Assembly: GCF_020889685.1 (NCBI RefSeq)
Contig: NZ_JACMYO010000035.1
Coordinates: forward strand, 1-54,615
Direction of reading: 5' to 3'
DNA from: Bradyrhizobium oropedii
Lineage (GTDB): Bacteria; Pseudomonadota; Alphaproteobacteria; Rhizobiales; Xanthobacteraceae
Length of the DNA stretch: 54,615 nt
The notes below the pieces were generated by a model. The model searched no databases. It worked only from the letters and a program-made list of their open reading frames with translations, and had not been told where the DNA came from. Of the stretch, positions 46,927-54,615 are shown piece after piece. Made by a program: the position numbers and the translations under genes. Position 1 is the stretch's first letter; each line of letters begins with the position of its first letter.

Positions 46927-47201
46927 TGCACGACACCCCAGCCTGATCGTCGTCTTGCTGATCGTCTTGGCGATCGACCAGCAAGAGTGATGCCAGCAGC
47001 GTGGTGCGAGTGGGGAGCAAGCGTGGCGGGACTTTGACCGCCGTGACCGTCACGCAACAGGATCAAGTCGGATCGATGACCGGCCCATTCTGGTTTCGTC
47101 ATTGCGAGCGGAGCGAAGCAATCCATTCCTCCGCCTGCTGAGGCATGGATTGCTTCGTCGCGTTGCTCCTCGCAATGACGCTGCCAGAGACTACCCCCGG
47201 A
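46927..47201. other. intergenic region with one repeat, no gene seen
   Basis: Contains the second CGTCATTGCGAG-type inverted repeat (47097-47180) just after the fadJ stop and otherwise no convincing gene, promoter or structure. Confidence 0.6.
47097..47180. repeat. CGTCATTGCGAG-type inverted repeat, copy 2
   Basis: Outer arms CGTCATTGCGAG (47097-47108) and CTCGCAATGACG (47169-47180) identical to copy 1 at 42096-42180, with inner GCAATCCAT/ATGGATTGC pairing conserved and a different loop. It lies 21 bases after the fadJ stop and may double as its terminator. Confidence 0.85.
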
Positions 47202-49415
47202 CTACGCCGCCTGCTTCTTCGGCGGGAAGCGGCCGTAGAAGGTTTCGCCCTTGGCGGCCATCTCCTCGAGCAGCTTCGGCGGCGTGAAGCGCGAGCCGTA
47301 CTTCTTCTCGAAGGCGTGGCAGAGCGCGACGAAGTTCTTGGTGCCCATGAAGTCGATGTAGGACAGCGCACCGCCGGTGAACGGCGCGAAGCCGAAGCCC
47401 AGGATCGAGCCGACATCCGCCTCTCGCACGTCGGTGATGACGTGATCCTCGACGGTGCGCGCGGCTTCCACCGCCTGCACCACCAGGAAGCGCTGCTTCA
47501 GCTCCTCGACGCTGAGCGTGTCGGGATCGAGCTGCTTCGGCTGCAGATTGGCGAGCCCCGGCCACAGGCTCTTCTGACCCTTGCCCTTTTCGGGATAGTC
47601 GTAAAAGCCCTTGCCGTTCTTGCGTCCGAAGCGACCCTGCTTCTCGACCATCTCGACGATCAGCTTCTTCTGCGCCTGGTCGATCGCATTGGGGCCGAGA
47701 TCGGCCTCGGTCGCCTTGGTGATCTTGAGGCCGAGATCGAGCGCGACTTCGTCCTGCAAAGACAGCGGCCCGACCGGCATGCCGGCCATCTTGGCGGTGT
47801 TCTCGATCATCGCCGGCGGCACGCCTTCGAGCAGCATCTCGTTGCCCTCGGAGATGTAGCGCATCACGCAGCGGTTGGCGAAGAAGCCGCGGCTGTCGTT
47901 CACCACAATCGGCGTCTTGCCGATCGCGCGGACATAGTCGAGCGCGGTCGCCAGCGCGACGTCGCCGGTGTTCTTGCCCAGGATGATCTCGACCAGCATC
48001 ATCTTCTCGACCGGCGAGAAGAAGTGGATGCCGATGAACTTGCCCTGGTCCTTGAACTCCTCGGCCAGCGAGTTGATCGGCAGGGTCGAGGTGTTGGAGG
48101 CGAAGATTGCGCCCGACTTCAGCAGCGGCTGTGCCTTGGCATAGGTGTCGGCCTTGACCTTGCGATCCTCGAACACCGCCTCGATGACGAGGTCGCACTC
48201 CGAAATCACGTTGTAGTCTGCCGTGGCGGAGATGCGCGCCAGGATGGCATCGGCCGCCTCCTGCTTCATCCGCCCCTTGGCGATCAGGCCGTCGACCACG
48301 GTCTTGGCGTGGCCTTTGCCCTTGTCGGCGCTTTCCTGGTCGCGATCGACCAGCACGACGTCGATGCCGGTCTGCGCCGAGACATAGCCGACGCTGGCGC
48401 CCATGAAGCCGGCGCCGATCACGGCGAGCTTCTTCACCTTGGTCGGCGGCACGCCCGCCGGGCGGCGCGCGCCCTTGTTCAATTCCTGCATCGACAGGAA
48501 CAGCGAGCGGATCATCGCCGCCGCTTCCTTCGAGCGCAGCACGTTGGTGAAGTAGCGCGACTCGACCCGCAGCGCGGCGTCGATCGGCAGCTGCAGGCCT
48601 TCATAGACGCAGCTCATGATGGCGCGCGCGGCCGGATAATTGTCGTAGGTCTCGCGGCGATAGATCGCGTTGCCGGCCGGGAACATCTGCATGCCCATCT
48701 TGGAGAAGACGGGGCCACCGGGCAGCTTGAAGCCCTTCTCGTCCCACGGCGCCACGGCCTTGCCGCCGCCCTTGATCCAGTCCTTGGCGGCCTTGATCAG
48801 GTCGGCTGCGGGCACCACGGCGTGAATCAGGTTGAGCGCCTTCGCACGCGTGAGATTGACGGCCTCGCCCTTGAGCAGCAATTGCATCGCGTCCTGCGGC
48901 GACACCAGGCGCGGCACGCGCTGGGTGCCGCCGGCGCCGGGGAACAGGCCGACCTTGATCTCGGGCAGGCCGAGGCGAGTCCTGGGGTTCTCGGCCGCGA
49001 CGCGGTAGTGGCAGGCCAGCGTGATCTCGAAGCCGCCGCCGAGCGCGAGCCCGTTGATCGCCGCGACCCACGGCTTGCCCGAGGTCTCGATCGCGCGGAA
49101 CGACAGCGACATCTGGCGGCTCTGCTCGAACAGCATCTGGTTCGCGGCTTCCTCGCCCTTCTCCTTGAAGAGCTGCGCGTAGCTGCGGTTCATGCCCTCG
49201 AGCATCGAAAGGTCGGCGCCGGCGCAGAACGCCTCCTTGGCCGAGGTGATCACGACGCCCTTGATCGCGGCATCGCTGGTCGTCTGCTTGATGATCTCGC
49301 CGATCTCTTGCGTGGAGACCTCGTCGAACACGTTCATCGAACGGCCCGGGATGTCCCAGGTGACGAGTGCGATGCCGTCGGCGTCAACGTCGAATTTGAA
49401 ATTCTTGTAAGCCAT
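47202..49415 (-). CDS. fadJ: bifunctional 3-hydroxyacyl-CoA dehydrogenase/enoyl-CoA hydratase
   Basis: Catalyses hydration and NAD-dependent oxidation in fatty-acid beta-oxidation. The 737 residues have an N-terminal crotonase domain (about 5-190: AFCAGADL near 63, [19 protein letters not shown] near 120, [15 protein letters not shown] near 150), a linker helix region, the NAD-binding Rossmann domain ([11 protein letters not shown] near 335), the [14 protein letters not shown] catalytic-His motif near 465 and C-terminal dehydrogenase domains. Length and domain order match FadJ/FadB alpha subunits. It is last of the operon NTF2-acd-fadA-fadJ; the thiolase gene is 19 bases upstream. FadB versus FadJ cannot be decided from sequence. 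Confidence 0.94.
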   Translation of the reverse strand: MAYKNFKFDVDADGIALVTWDIPGRSMNVFDEVSTQEIGEIIKQTTSDAAIKGVVITSAKEAFCAGADLSMLEGMNRSYAQLFKEKGEEAANQMLFEQSRQMSLSFRAIETSGKPWVAAINGLALGGGFEITLACHYRVAAENPRTRLGLPEIKVGLFPGAGGTQRVPRLVSPQDAMQLLLKGEAVNLTRAKALNLIHAVVPAADLIKAAKDWIKGGGKAVAPWDEKGFKLPGGPVFSKMGMQMFPAGNAIYRRETYDNYPAARAIMSCVYEGLQLPIDAALRVESRYFTNVLRSKEAAAMIRSLFLSMQELNKGARRPAGVPPTKVKKLAVIGAGFMGASVGYVSAQTGIDVVLVDRDQESADKGKGHAKTVVDGLIAKGRMKQEAADAILARISATADYNVISECDLVIEAVFEDRKVKADTYAKAQPLLKSGAIFASNTSTLPINSLAEEFKDQGKFIGIHFFSPVEKMMLVEIILGKNTGDVALATALDYVRAIGKTPIVVNDSRGFFANRCVMRYISEGNEMLLEGVPPAMIENTAKMAGMPVGPLSLQDEVALDLGLKITKATEADLGPNAIDQAQKKLIVEMVEKQGRFGRKNGKGFYDYPEKGKGQKSLWPGLANLQPKQLDPDTLSVEELKQRFLVVQAVEAARTVEDHVITDVREADVGSILGFGFAPFTGGALSYIDFMGTKNFVALCHAFEKKYGSRFTPPKLLEEMAAKGETFYGRFPPKKQAA

Positions 49416-49434
49416 GTTGCTCGCTCCCCTCGCC

Positions 49435-50634
49435 TCAGACGCGCTCGATGATGGTGGCGGTGCCCATGCCGCCGCCGATGCACAGCGTGACCAGCGCCGT
49501 TTCCTTGTTGGTACGCTCGAGCTCGTCGAGCACGGTGCCGAGGATCATCGCGCCGGTCGCGCCGAGCGGATGGCCGAGTGCGATCGCGCCGCCATTGACG
49601 TTGATCTTGGCGTTGTCGATGTCGAACGCCTGGATGTAGCGCAGCACCACCGAGGCGAACGCTTCGTTGAGCTCGAACAGATCGATGTCCGACTTCTTCA
49701 TGCCGGAGCGCTCGAACAGCTTTTCGGTGACGTCGACCGGGCCGGTTAGCATCATCGCGGGCTCCGATCCGATATTGGCGAACGCGCGAATCTTCGCGCG
49801 CGGCTTCAGGCCGTGCTTGGCGCCTGCCTCCTTGCTGCCGAGCAGCACCGCGCCGGCGCCGTCGACGATGCCGGAGGAATTGCCGGCGTGATGCACGTAA
49901 TTGACCTTCTCGACCTCGGGGTGCGACTGGATCGCCACCGCGTCGAAGCCGGCCATCGCCGCGAACGACGGCTGCAGCTGCGCCAGCGACTGCATCGTCG
50001 TGGTCGGGCGCATGTGCTCGTCCTTGGCGAGGATGGTCAGGCCGTTGACGTCCTTGACCGGTACCACCGATTTGTTGAAACGGCCTTCATCCCAGGACTT
50101 CGCCGCGCGCTGCTGGCTCTGCACCGCGTAGGCGTCGACGTCATCGCGCGAAAAACCGTATTTGGTGGCGATCAGATCGGCCGAGATGCCCTGCGGCATG
50201 AAATAGGCCGGCACTGCCATCGAGGGATCCATCGGCCAGGCGCCGCCGGAGGCGCCGATGCCGACGCGGCTCATCGATTCCGCGCCGCCGCCGATCACGA
50301 GCTCATGCTGGCCGCTCATGATCTGGGCCGCGGCGAAGTTCACGGCATCGAGGCCGGAGGCACAAAAGCGGCTGATCTGCACGCCCGGCACCTTCTCGCC
50401 GAGACCGGCGTTCAGCGCGGCAAAGCGCGCGATGTCGGAACCGGCCTCGCCGACCGGATCGACCACGCCGAGCACGACGTCGTCGACGGAGTTTTCGGGA
50501 AGATTATTGCGTTCCTTCAGCGACTTCAGCGGCACCGTGGCGAGCGCCAGCGCGGTGACCTCGTGCAGCGCGCCGTCGGCCTTGCCGCGGCCGCGCGGGG
50601 TACGAACGTGATCGTAGATGTATGCCTCAGGCAT
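49435..50634 (-). CDS. fadA: acetyl-CoA C-acyltransferase (3-ketoacyl-CoA thiolase)
   Basis: Cleaves 3-ketoacyl-CoA in the last step of beta-oxidation. The 399 residues show the acyl-accepting Cys91 in [12 protein letters not shown], the NEAFASV motif near 335, [15 protein letters not shown] near 360 with the catalytic His, and the second active cysteine in [11 protein letters not shown] near 387. An AAGGAGGG site before ATG 50634 is one of the strongest ribosome sites in the window. It lies between the acyl-CoA dehydrogenase (73 bases) and fadJ (19 bases), so it forms the beta subunit partner of FadJ. Confidence 0.94.
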   Translation of the reverse strand: MPEAYIYDHVRTPRGRGKADGALHEVTALALATVPLKSLKERNNLPENSVDDVVLGVVDPVGEAGSDIARFAALNAGLGEKVPGVQISRFCASGLDAVNFAAAQIMSGQHELVIGGGAESMSRVGIGASGGAWPMDPSMAVPAYFMPQGISADLIATKYGFSRDDVDAYAVQSQQRAAKSWDEGRFNKSVVPVKDVNGLTILAKDEHMRPTTTMQSLAQLQPSFAAMAGFDAVAIQSHPEVEKVNYVHHAGNSSGIVDGAGAVLLGSKEAGAKHGLKPRAKIRAFANIGSEPAMMLTGPVDVTEKLFERSGMKKSDIDLFELNEAFASVVLRYIQAFDIDNAKINVNGGAIALGHPLGATGAMILGTVLDELERTNKETALVTLCIGGGMGTATIIERV

Positions 50635-50707
50635 GACGCCCTCCTTGATATGAGGATCATAATATAGACGGAAGGAAGCGCCGCCGCAGCAATGCGACGG
50701 CAAATAT

Positions 50708-52495
50708 TCAGAACGCTTCCGCGGCCAGTTCCATGGTGGTGGCGCTGCCGCTCTGGATCCGCGCCAGATGCACGGCAGTCTCCGGCAGCAGCCGCTCCAT
50801 GAAGAAGCGGCCGGTCACGAGCTTGGTGTTGAGGTAGGGCGTGGCGCCGGCGGCGGCCTTGTCCTGCGCCACCTTGGCCATCTTCGCCCACATGTAGCCG
50901 AGCGCGACGAGGCCGAACAATTTCATGAAGTCGGTCGCGGCTGCCCCGGCATTGTCGGGCTTGGTCAGCGCGTTCTGCATCAGCCAGCCGGTGGCCTGCT
51001 GCAAATGGCCGAGCGCGGCGGAAAGCGGGGTGATGAACGGCTTCATCGCCTCGTCGGCGCCGTGCTCCTTGGCGAAGGCTGTGACCTCGCCGAAGAACGC
51101 CATCGCGGCGCGGCCGCCGTCGCGCGGCAGCTTGCGGCCGACCAGGTCGAGCGCCTGGATGCCGTTGGCGCCCTCATAGATCATCGCGATGCGGGCGTCG
51201 CGGACGAACTGTTCCATGCCGTGCTCGGCGATGTAGCCATGGCCGCCGAACATCTGCTGCGCCGAGACCGTGTTGGCGAACCCGGTGTCGGTCAGAACGC
51301 CCTTCAGCACCGGCGTCATCAGGCCCATGTGGTCGTCCGCGGCCTGACGATCCTTCGGATCGTTGGAGCGGTGCGCGACGTCGCTCTTCAGCGCGGTCCA
51401 CACCACCATGGCGCGTGCCGCCTCGTTGAAGGCGCGGATGGTGAGCAGCGTACGGCGCACGTCGGGATGCACGATGATCGGATCGGCCGGCTTGTCGGCC
51501 GCCTTGACGCCGGTCAGCGAGCGGCCCTGCAGACGCTCGCGCGCATAGGCGACCGCGTTCTGATAGGCGACCTCGGACTGCGCCAGGCCCTGCACGGCGA
51601 CGCCGAGGCGGGCCTCGTTCATCATCACGAACATGCCCTGCATGCCCTTGTTCTCTTCGCCGATCAGCCAACCGGTGGCGCTGTCGTAGTTCATCACACA
51701 GGTGGAATTGCCGTGGATGCCCATCTTGTGCTCGATCGAGCCGCAGCTGACGCCGTTGCGCTGCCCGAGCGAGCCGTCGGCATTGACCAGCACCTTGGGA
51801 ACGACGAACAGCGAGACACCCTTGATGCCGGCCGGCGCGCCTTCGATGCGCGCCAGCACCAGATGGATGATGTTCTCGGTGAGATCGTGCTCGCCGGCGG
51901 AGATGAAGATCTTGGTGCCCGTGATCTTGAAGCTGCCGTCGGCCTGGCGCACCGCCTTGGTGCGGAGCAGGCCGAGGTCGGTGCCGCATTGCGGCTCGGT
52001 CAGGTTCATGGTGCCGGTCCACTCGCCGGCGATCATCTTCGGCACATAGGTCTTCTTCTGCTCGGGGGTGCCGTGCACCAGGAGCGCCGCGGTCGCGCCC
52101 ATGGTCAGCCCGCCATACATCGAGAACGCCATGTTGGCGGAGATCTGGAATTCGTTGACCGCCTGCGAGAGCGTCACCGGCAGCCCCTGGCCGCCGAATT
52201 CGGTCGGCGCCGAGAGGCCGAGCCAGCCGCCTTCGGCGACCTGCTTGAAAGCGTCCTTGAAGCCGTTCGGCGTGGTGACGCTGCCGTCGTCATTGCGCTT
52301 GCAGCCTTCGAGATCGCCGGTGCGATTGAGCGGCTGCAGCACCTCTTCGCTGAGCTTGGCGGCCTCGCCGAGGATCGCCTCGCGCACATCGGCCGACGCA
52401 TCGGTGAAGCCGGGAAGGTTGCCGTAGCGGTCGATCTGGAAAACGTCGTTCAACAGGAAGCTGACGTCTTCGACGGGGGCTTTGTAGGTTGGCAT
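50708..52495 (-). CDS. acyl-CoA dehydrogenase (long form with C-terminal extension)
   Basis: FAD-dependent first step of beta-oxidation. At 595 residues it is the long bacterial type that carries an extra C-terminal domain. Landmarks: an N-terminal VEDVSFLLNDVF block, MNLTEPQCGTDLG near 160 (FAD/substrate loop), TGTKIFISAGEHD near 190, and the catalytic glutamate motif IYEGANGIQALDL near 448, then helical C-terminal regions to AAEAF. Substrate chain length cannot be told. The ATG at 52495 has GGGAG upstream. Second gene of the operon, 108 bases after the NTF2-like gene. Confidence 0.93.
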   Translation of the reverse strand: MPTYKAPVEDVSFLLNDVFQIDRYGNLPGFTDASADVREAILGEAAKLSEEVLQPLNRTGDLEGCKRNDDGSVTTPNGFKDAFKQVAEGGWLGLSAPTEFGGQGLPVTLSQAVNEFQISANMAFSMYGGLTMGATAALLVHGTPEQKKTYVPKMIAGEWTGTMNLTEPQCGTDLGLLRTKAVRQADGSFKITGTKIFISAGEHDLTENIIHLVLARIEGAPAGIKGVSLFVVPKVLVNADGSLGQRNGVSCGSIEHKMGIHGNSTCVMNYDSATGWLIGEENKGMQGMFVMMNEARLGVAVQGLAQSEVAYQNAVAYARERLQGRSLTGVKAADKPADPIIVHPDVRRTLLTIRAFNEAARAMVVWTALKSDVAHRSNDPKDRQAADDHMGLMTPVLKGVLTDTGFANTVSAQQMFGGHGYIAEHGMEQFVRDARIAMIYEGANGIQALDLVGRKLPRDGGRAAMAFFGEVTAFAKEHGADEAMKPFITPLSAALGHLQQATGWLMQNALTKPDNAGAAATDFMKLFGLVALGYMWAKMAKVAQDKAAAGATPYLNTKLVTGRFFMERLLPETAVHLARIQSGSATTMELAAEAF

Positions 52496-52603
52496 GCTGA
52501 TCTCCCGGCTGGCTCGCGGTCGCATTCACGACCGATGCTGCGCAGCGTGTCCTTGGGTTTGTTGGAGCGGACCTTATCTGGTTCGGCGGGCCAGCGGCAG
52601 GTC

Positions 52604-53020
52604 CTAGCGAGACTGTGATTGCGACGTTGCGCCGCTCTGCTTCATCAACTCCTCGGCCATCATCCGATGCAGCAGGTTGATCGCCTTGAGCGGACGCACC
52701 ATTACCTTGAAATGCGTGATCCGGCCGTCAGCATCGAACGTGATGATGTCGACACCGTTGAGCTTGATGCCGTCGATCTCGTTCTCGAACTCGAGCACGG
52801 CGCCGGTGTCGTTGCGCCATTCGCCGAGATATTTGAAGGTCGGGCCGCCCAGCACCTTGGCGGCGCTGGTCAGATATTTGAAGGTGATGTCGCGGCCACG
52901 CTGCGGCGTGTGCACGACCGGACTTTCGAACACCGCCTCGGGATGCAGCAGATCCCACAGAGCGGCGGTGTCGTGGGACTTCATGTAGGCGTACCACTTG
53001 TCGAGGCCCGGCTTGCTCAT
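52604..53020 (-). CDS. NTF2/SnoaL-like protein leading the beta-oxidation operon
   Basis: 138 residues with an NTF2-like cone fold: WYAYMKSHDTAALWDLLHPEAVFESPVVHTPQRG (given as a span, about 9-42) and a later ITFDADGRITHFKVMVRPLKA block. The fold hosts diverse isomerases, hydratases and binding proteins, so activity is unknown; in this setting it might handle an acyl-CoA or a lipid. GGAGAC lies upstream of the ATG at 53020. First gene of the operon acd-fadA-fadJ and divergent from padR over 156 bases. Confidence 0.8.
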   Translation of the reverse strand: MSKPGLDKWYAYMKSHDTAALWDLLHPEAVFESPVVHTPQRGRDITFKYLTSAAKVLGGPTFKYLGEWRNDTGAVLEFENEIDGIKLNGVDIITFDADGRITHFKVMVRPLKAINLLHRMMAEELMKQSGATSQSQSR

Positions 53021-53089
53021 TCGGACGTCTCCTGCGGCGGGGGTTTATGAACATCGGCCGCGCGCGACAAGACGGCACGCCGATCACCA

Positions 53090-53123
53090 TATGCATATTG
53101 ACGCATATGCACAGTTGCGCATA
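53090..53123. promoter_or_regulatory. two tandem PadR-type operators TATGC-N8-GCATA
   Basis: TATGC (53090-53094) with GCATA (53103-53107), and TATGC (53106-53110) with GCATA (53119-53123): two identical inverted-repeat units offset by 16 bp and sharing two bases. The geometry (arms around an 8-base gap) parallels the ATGT-N8-ACAT sites of studied PadR proteins. The region also holds candidate promoters in both directions: TTGACG (53098-53103) for padR, and minus-strand TTGACT (53130-53125) for the fad operon. Confidence 0.8.
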
Positions 53124-53176
53124 AAGTCAAGCGAACTTCAGAATGGCCGATTTGGGAACTGAGATGGAGGTGGGCG

Positions 53177-53764
53177 TTGGCACTCGGTGACGCAATCCTC
53201 GCCTGCCTCACGGAACGTCCGATGACGGGCTATGAGCTCGCCAAGACGTTCGACGCCTCGATCGGCTTCTTCTGGAAGGCCGACCATCAACAGATCTACC
53301 GCGAGCTCTCCCGGCTGCGCGACAAGGGCCATGTCCAGGGCCGCGAGGTGGTGCAATCCGGCAAGCCGAACAAGCTGGTCTACACGCTGACGGCCGAGGG
53401 CCGCGCGGCGCTGAAGCACTGGGCGGCGCGGCCCAGCGTTCCGCCCTCGATCAAGGACGATTTGCTGGTCCGGCTCTACGCGCTCGACTGCGTCGACATC
53501 GAACCGCTGCGCACCGACCTGATGGCGCGGCTGGAGCATCACCGCGATCGCTATGAGCGCTACGAGCGTCTGCTCAACAAGCGCTTTCCCGACGGCACCG
53601 CGCCGCCGGCCGATATCGGCAAGATGCTCGGGCTTCGCATCGGGATGCGCCATGAGCGCGTCGTGGTGGAATGGTGCGAGGAAGCGCTCGACGCGATCTC
53701 GGCGATTTCGGGTCGCGGCAATGTGCTGTCGCTCGACGACGGCAAGCGCGAAGGCAACGGCTAG
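53177..53764 (+). CDS. PadR-family transcriptional regulator
   Basis: 195 residues: the N-terminal PadR winged helix (ALGDAILACLTERPMTGYELAKTF, then HQQIYRELSRLRDKGHV) followed by a C-terminal Vir-type dimerisation domain with a long helix (DLMARLEHHRDRYERYERLL, about 115-134). The start is TTG at 53177 with GGAGGTG just upstream; it gives the canonical ALGDAIL opening, and no ATG or GTG in frame is nearby. Divergent from the fatty-acid operon with two matching operator sites between them, so it probably represses that operon and itself, responding to an acyl-CoA or a related ligand (ligand inferred). Confidence 0.9.
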   Translation: MALGDAILACLTERPMTGYELAKTFDASIGFFWKADHQQIYRELSRLRDKGHVQGREVVQSGKPNKLVYTLTAEGRAALKHWAARPSVPPSIKDDLLVRLYALDCVDIEPLRTDLMARLEHHRDRYERYERLLNKRFPDGTAPPADIGKMLGLRIGMRHERVVVEWCEEALDAISAISGRGNVLSLDDGKREGNG

Positions 53765-54039
53765 CAACAAATCTCACGTCATCCGCGCGCGCCATCACGC
53801 GAAGCGGAATCCGCTTTGCCTGGGAACGACAGGCCTGTCCTGATCCGGCGCAACAGGTTCCCGGATTCCCTAACTTTAAGGCCCTCCGGCCGCATTCCTT
53901 AACCCGTTATTTACCGTGACGGGAAAAAGTCAGCAGCTGAAGCAGACGACCAGCGCAGAATTCGATTGTCTCTTAACGGGAATGCGCGGGGAGGCTGCGG
54001 GCGCAGAGTATGGCGCCGGAGTCGGGACCGGACGGAATC
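53765..54039. other. intergenic region before PodJ-like gene
   Basis: 275 bases without a convincing gene. It should hold the promoter of the downstream gene, but I could not pick a clear one. The sequence becomes more AT-rich around 53885-53960. Confidence 0.5.
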
Positions 54040-54615
54040 ATGAATTCGCGCGTATCGTGGAGTGTTGACGGCATCGATCCCTCCGTCCGCGACAGGGCCG
54101 AGGCGGCTGCGCGCCGCGCCGGCATGTCGCTGAACGACTGGCTCAATTCCACGGTCGGCGAACCGAGCCCGCCGGATTGGCGCATGGCGTCCGAGCAACG
54201 GCAGCCGATGCCGAGCCGGGAAAGCCGCGAGGTCGCGGATATCCACCAGCGGCTCGACGCGATCACCCGCCAGATCGAACAGATTGCAAAGCCGTTGACG
54301 CGCGCCGAAGCCGTGCGCGCCGAAGTGCCGCGCGGCCAGCCCGCCGTCGCACGGCAATTGAACGAGGCGATTTCGCGCCTCGATGCGCGGCTGTCGCAGA
54401 TTTCGCGGCCGCAGCCGGCGCGCGAGTCGCAGCCCCAGCCGATGCGCGAAGCGCAGATGCAGCGGGAGCCGCAGATGCAGGACCGGCAACTGGAGGAAAG
54501 GCTACGCCAGGCGGAAGCCGTCGAGCGCGCCGCAGCCCAGGTCTATCGTCCCTCGCCGCCGCTGAGCCCGGCGTCGTTCGATTCCGCGATCGCGGAAATT
54601 GCGCGCGCCAGAACG
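54040..54615 (+). CDS. N-terminal part of a PodJ-like/SEL1-repeat localisation protein, cut by window end
   Basis: The frame from ATG 54040 stays open to the last base (192 codons). It starts NSRVSWSVDGIDPSVRDRAE, then RRAGMSLNDWLNSTV near residue 28, a beginning typical of large alphaproteobacterial polar-localisation proteins (PodJ-like, with coiled coils and later SEL1/TPR repeats and a peptidoglycan-binding end). Residues about 70-190 are Gln/Arg/Glu-rich with heptad-like spacing (IHQRLDAITRQIEQI, LNEAISRLDARLSQI), consistent with coiled coil, plus a Pro/Gln/Met repeat stretch (QPQPMREAQMQREPQMQ). The rest of the protein is outside the window, so the full family cannot be confirmed. Confidence 0.7.
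   Translation, partial: MNSRVSWSVDGIDPSVRDRAEAAARRAGMSLNDWLNSTVGEPSPPDWRMASEQRQPMPSRESREVADIHQRLDAITRQIEQIAKPLTRAEAVRAEVPRGQPAVARQLNEAISRLDARLSQISRPQPARESQPQPMREAQMQREPQMQDRQLEERLRQAEAVERAAAQVYRPSPPLSPASFDSAIAEIARART

Overview
The window reads as chromosomal DNA of a Bradyrhizobium-like alphaproteobacterium (order Hyphomicrobiales). This is inferred from the uniformly high GC, the cox gene order with a CoxF-type small protein, a plant-type glutamate-cysteine ligase, an IalB-family protein, an Omp25/31 porin, and dispersed intergenic palindromes of the kind that litter rhizobial genomes. No rRNA, tRNA, CRISPR array, transposase or phage gene was seen. Coding density is about 90% with 54 genes called; the first (kdsB) and last (a PodJ-like protein) are cut by the window edges.

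Layout. 1-8.6 kb is housekeeping metabolism: kdsB (LPS Kdo activation), pheA, a flavin-dependent oxidoreductase on the other strand, then metF-metH behind a long AT-rich leader, and a zeta-class GST/maleylacetoacetate isomerase. 9-17.3 kb is a metal-resistance block. A nickel/cobalt efflux pair (rcnR-rcnA) sits back to back with a chromate cluster: chrB, three small exported or short proteins, a Tat-exported superoxide dismutase (chrC-like) and chrA. A CorA-family transporter follows. 17.5-19.2 kb holds a frameshifted RibD/DHFR-family gene and an outer-membrane porin. 19.4-29.1 kb carries two drug-efflux systems, each with its own divergent regulator: tetR/emrAB, and lysR/(degenerate hydrolase-like gene)-mdtA-like-mdtB-like RND pump.

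29.1-35.8 kb (minus strand) is the aa3-type cytochrome c oxidase operon ctaC-ctaD-ctaB-coxF-ctaG-ctaE-DUF983-surf1. It supplies three structural subunits, heme O synthesis, CuB insertion and the heme/assembly factor Surf1. 36.4-38.7 kb has an IalB-like protein and a three-gene doxX-dsrE-tlpA operon divergent from an hxlR regulator. 39.4-46.3 kb contains tldD-lepB (overlapping), a YjbR-like protein, a nucleotidyltransferase, a twin PAN-domain secreted protein, gshA behind marR, and a beta-class GST sharing the marR control region, so glutathione supply and use lie together. 47.2-53.8 kb is a fatty-acid beta-oxidation operon (NTF2-like, acyl-CoA dehydrogenase, thiolase, FadJ) divergent from padR.

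The most informative non-coding signals are control regions that can be read directly. The rcnR promoter has a G-tract palindrome filling its spacer and places transcription start at the ATG. Two matching 15-bp operators lie between tetR and emrA. A perfect 8-bp inverted repeat with an 11-base gap lies between lysR and its operon. Two phased ATGCA-N2-TGCAT sites lie between marR and gst, and two tandem TATGC-N8-GCATA sites between padR and the fad operon. Several gene boundaries carry modular palindromic repeats, including a perfect 44-bp palindrome that combines modules seen in two other elements of the window. No single wholly new system is proven. The best candidates for new biology are the small-protein content of the chromate cluster, the degenerate hydrolase coupled to the RND pump, and the PadR-controlled beta-oxidation operon.
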